From: an uncultured euryarchaeote
GTDB taxonomy: Archaea > Thermoplasmatota > Poseidoniia > Poseidoniales > Poseidoniaceae
Direction of reading: 5' to 3'
Assembly: GCA_937881505.1 (NCBI GenBank)
Contig: CALGEM010000095.1
Coordinates: forward strand, 1-6,101
DNA: 6,101 nucleotides
The position numbers and the translations under genes are program-made. Shown one piece after another: positions 4,886-6,101 of this stretch. The notes beneath the pieces were generated by a model. It saw nothing but the letters and a program-made list of their open reading frames with translations. It searched no databases and was not told where the DNA came from. Each line of letters starts with the position of its first letter. Position 1 is the stretch's first letter.

Positions 4886-5599
4886 AATTTTCTTACCTCG
4901 TCCACGACCGGTTCGGCGTGGTGCAATCAAACCAACCTTGGCACCCGGTGGCGTACCACGAGCGACGGAGTTGGGTCCGTGAACAGCCTGGTGGTTTCCA
5001 CCACCGTGTGGGTGGTCCACAGGGTTCATGGCCACACCAGAAACGTGCGGGTAGAGTTTACCTCGAGCCTTGGCCTTGTAGTAGGCAGCACCGGCTGTTC
5101 GCATTGGCATCTCGTCTCGGCCGTGGCCGGCGAGCACACCGATGGTGGCACGGCAGTTTGCGGGAAGTTCTTTCAGCGAACCCGAGGGCATGCGGATACG
5201 AACCATGTCGCCGATACGAGATTCAACCATGCAGGAGTTTCCTGCAGAGCGAGCGACTTTACCGCCGTCGCCAGGTCGAAGTTCGAGGTTGTTGATGGCG
5301 GTACCTTCTGGAATGTTGCCAATCTCGGTGATGTTGCCAGGTCGAAGTGCGACGTTGTCGCCAATGGCCACCTTGCTGCCGATCGAGATACCTTCGGTGG
5401 CGGCCACCAAGGTGGTGTCGCCGTCGGGGGTCTTGATGCGAGCCAAAGGTGCGCTGTGGACCGGGCTGTGAACGAGTTCAGTGACCTCACACACCACGTC
5501 TTTCTCGCGTGGCATGCGGTTCTTTCCAGGGAAGCGGTGGCTGGCCACACGGTAGCGTGGCGACGAACCTTTGCGTTGTGCACGAATTCTCTTACCCAT
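4883..5599 (-). CDS. rpl2: Large-subunit ribosomal protein uL2 (L2)
   Basis: uL2 is a primary 23S rRNA binder close to the peptidyl-transferase centre and needed for subunit association. The product is 238 residues, the normal archaeal length. Seen: the archaeal N-terminus MGKRIRAQRKGSSPRYRVASHRF; an OB-fold region with VVCEVTELVHSPVHSAPLARI (35-55); the SH3-like domain with LRPGNITEIGNIPEGT (85-100), VARSAGNSC (115-123) and LKELPANCRATIGVLAGHG (142-160); and the highly conserved SGVAMNPVDHPHGGGNHQ (187-204), which includes the histidine region equivalent to the bacterial His229 segment. The C-terminus is basic (RRTGRGRGKKI). The ATG at 5599 has GAGGTGA 6 bases upstream, 11 bases after the rpl23 stop. 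No insert or missing motif is visible. Confidence 0.98.
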   Translation of the reverse strand: MGKRIRAQRKGSSPRYRVASHRFPGKNRMPREKDVVCEVTELVHSPVHSAPLARIKTPDGDTTLVAATEGISIGSKVAIGDNVALRPGNITEIGNIPEGTAINNLELRPGDGGKVARSAGNSCMVESRIGDMVRIRMPSGSLKELPANCRATIGVLAGHGRDEMPMRTAGAAYYKAKARGKLYPHVSGVAMNPVDHPHGGGNHQAVHGPNSVARGTPPGAKVGLIAPRRTGRGRGKKI

Positions 5600-5605
5600 G
5601 ATAAA

Positions 5606-5613
5606 TCACCTCA
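5606..5613 (-). promoter_or_regulatory. Fused stop/ribosome binding site TGAGGTGA, rpl23 to rpl2
   Basis: TGAGGTGA on the minus strand: TGA (5611-5613) ends rpl23 and GAGGTGA lies 6 bases before the rpl2 ATG at 5599. The following base extends possible pairing to GAGGTGAT. Confidence 0.9.
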
Positions 5614-5868
5614 GAATGCTCCTAGACGCATAGCAGCGTCTTCTGCGTCGTAGCCTTCAGCAAGCTTCACTGATGCGTGCTTGCCGTGCTTTGAATTGCG
5701 AACGTTGACCTTAGCCACTTCCACATCGAAGATGGTCTCAACGGCGCGTGCGATTTGGGCCTTGGTGGCGCTGCGGCGAACCAGGAATTCCAAGCGCTGC
5801 TCGGTGGTTCGGGCTTCCATGGATTTCTCAGTCAGCCAGGGTTGAATGATGATGTCGTATGCGTTCAT
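5611..5868 (-). CDS. rpl23: Large-subunit ribosomal protein uL23 (L23)
   Basis: uL23 sits at the polypeptide exit and is the main contact for SRP and other nascent-chain factors. The product is 85 residues, as usual for archaea. Seen: the N-terminal signature IIIQPWLTEKSMEA (6-19, with TEKS); the strand LEFLVRRSATKAQIARAVETIF (26-47), which contains the conserved A-T-K-x-x-I motif; VEVAKVNVRNSKHGKHASVKL (49-69), matching the V-x-K-V-N segment before the basic rRNA-binding loop; and the C-terminal AEDAAMRLGAF, in which R-L-G-x-F closes the family. The ATG at 5868 lies 4 bases after GAGGTGA and 9 bases after the uL4 stop. Nothing is missing. Confidence 0.97.
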   Translation of the reverse strand: MNAYDIIIQPWLTEKSMEARTTEQRLEFLVRRSATKAQIARAVETIFDVEVAKVNVRNSKHGKHASVKLAEGYDAEDAAMRLGAF

Positions 5869-5872
5869 GGTA

Positions 5873-5880
5873 TCACCTCA
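5873..5880 (-). promoter_or_regulatory. Fused stop/ribosome binding site TGAGGTGA, rpl4 to rpl23
   Basis: TGAGGTGA on the minus strand: TGA (5878-5880) ends rpl4 and GAGGTGA lies 4 bases before the rpl23 ATG at 5868. This is the first of five identical fused sites in the direction of transcription. Confidence 0.9.
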
Positions 5881-6101
5881 GTTCATGGCCTCCAACGCCG
5901 CTTTGGTAAAGACGGTCAGACGACCGACATCTCCACCGGGAGCAAGGTCCTCTGCACACAAATCCTTGGCGGCAACAACGTCGACACCGGGAAGGTTGCG
6001 AGCAGCTTGTGCCAATCCGGACTTCTCCTTGACCACCAGGAGAATGGACTTGGGCGTCTTGTGAACGCGTCCACGCATGGTAGCCTTACCGGCTCGGATT
6101 T
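5878..6101 (-). CDS. rpl4: Large-subunit ribosomal protein uL4 (L4), C-terminal part, truncated by the window edge
   Basis: uL4 binds 23S rRNA domain I and sends a loop into the exit tunnel. Only the last 73 residues are inside the window; the frame is open through the right edge. Seen: IRAGKATMRGRVHKTPKSIL, which matches the archaeal/eukaryotic R-A-G-K-G-K-M-R-G-R block after the tunnel loop; LLVVKEKSGLAQAARNLPGVDVVAAKDLCAEDLAPGG, covering the NLPGV motif and the L-A-P-G segment; and GRLTVFTKAALEAMN, the family C-terminus. The second G of the usual GKGKMRGR is Ala-Thr here (GKATMRGR). The internal ATG at 6078 is part of that motif, not a start. Upstream, outside the window, uL3 would be expected. 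Confidence 0.95.
   Translation of the reverse strand, partial: IRAGKATMRGRVHKTPKSILLVVKEKSGLAQAARNLPGVDVVAAKDLCAEDLAPGGDVGRLTVFTKAALEAMN

Noticed and set aside
5081..5300. Possible short palindromic stretch near the GCAGGAGTTTCCTGC sequence at 5231-5245 as a hairpin or terminator
   Set aside because: A short stem in the middle of the conserved uL2 coding region with no T-run; it encodes the conserved AGNSC residues.
5269..5354. Repeated GCCAGGTCGAAG segments within rpl2
   Set aside because: Both encode the Leu-Arg-Pro-Gly turns that recur naturally in uL2; short, imperfect beyond 12 bases and explained by the protein.

Overview
The window is a stretch of an archaeal ribosomal-protein superoperon, all on the minus strand, joining the S10-like and spc-like clusters. 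In the direction of transcription (from 6101 down to 1) the order is uL4 (3' part only), uL23, uL2, uS19, uL22, uS3, uL29, aIF1 (SUI1), the RNase P subunit Rnp1/Rpp29, uS17, uL14, uL24, eS4 and uL5 (5' part only). eS4, a SUI1 factor and an RNase P protein inside this cluster, and the archaeal forms of every ribosomal protein, place the source in Archaea with a euryarchaeal-type gene order. Moderately high GC, compact proteins rich in Gln, Asn, His and Cys, and inserts in uL22 and uL24 suggest a mesophilic lineage. A marine Thermoplasmatota (Marine Group II/III, Poseidoniales-like) is my best guess, but it is inference from style, not from a marker.

Layout: 1-472 uL5 (cut by the left edge); 469-1167 eS4; 1173-1580 uL24; 1590-1988 uL14; 1988-2323 uS17; 2328-2585 Rnp1; 2587-2886 aIF1; 2912-3109 uL29; 3106-3765 uS3; 3776-4372 uL22; 4383-4871 uS19; 4883-5599 uL2; 5611-5868 uL23; 5878-6101 uL4 (cut by the right edge). 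The longest gap between genes is 25 bases, so there is no unannotated stretch of any size and no internal promoter or terminator that I can see. The large plus-strand open frames are shadows of these genes.

The genes supply the large-subunit core around domain I and the exit tunnel (uL4, uL22, uL23, uL24, uL29), the peptidyl-transferase region (uL2, uL14), the 5S/central protuberance (uL5), the small-subunit head, mRNA entry and body (uS3, uS19, uS17, eS4), initiation (aIF1) and tRNA 5' maturation (Rnp1).

The points I find most worth checking are: five consecutive junctions carrying the same octamer TGAGGTGA, in which the stop codon is the first part of the Shine-Dalgarno; TGA as the stop codon of all 13 genes whose end is visible; a 15-base tandem duplication giving HGGKR-HGGKR in the uL24 KOW loop; and an AT-rich, AAA-rich aIF1 gene inside a GC-richer, AAG-using operon. 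I see no undescribed system; this is core translation machinery with some local peculiarities.
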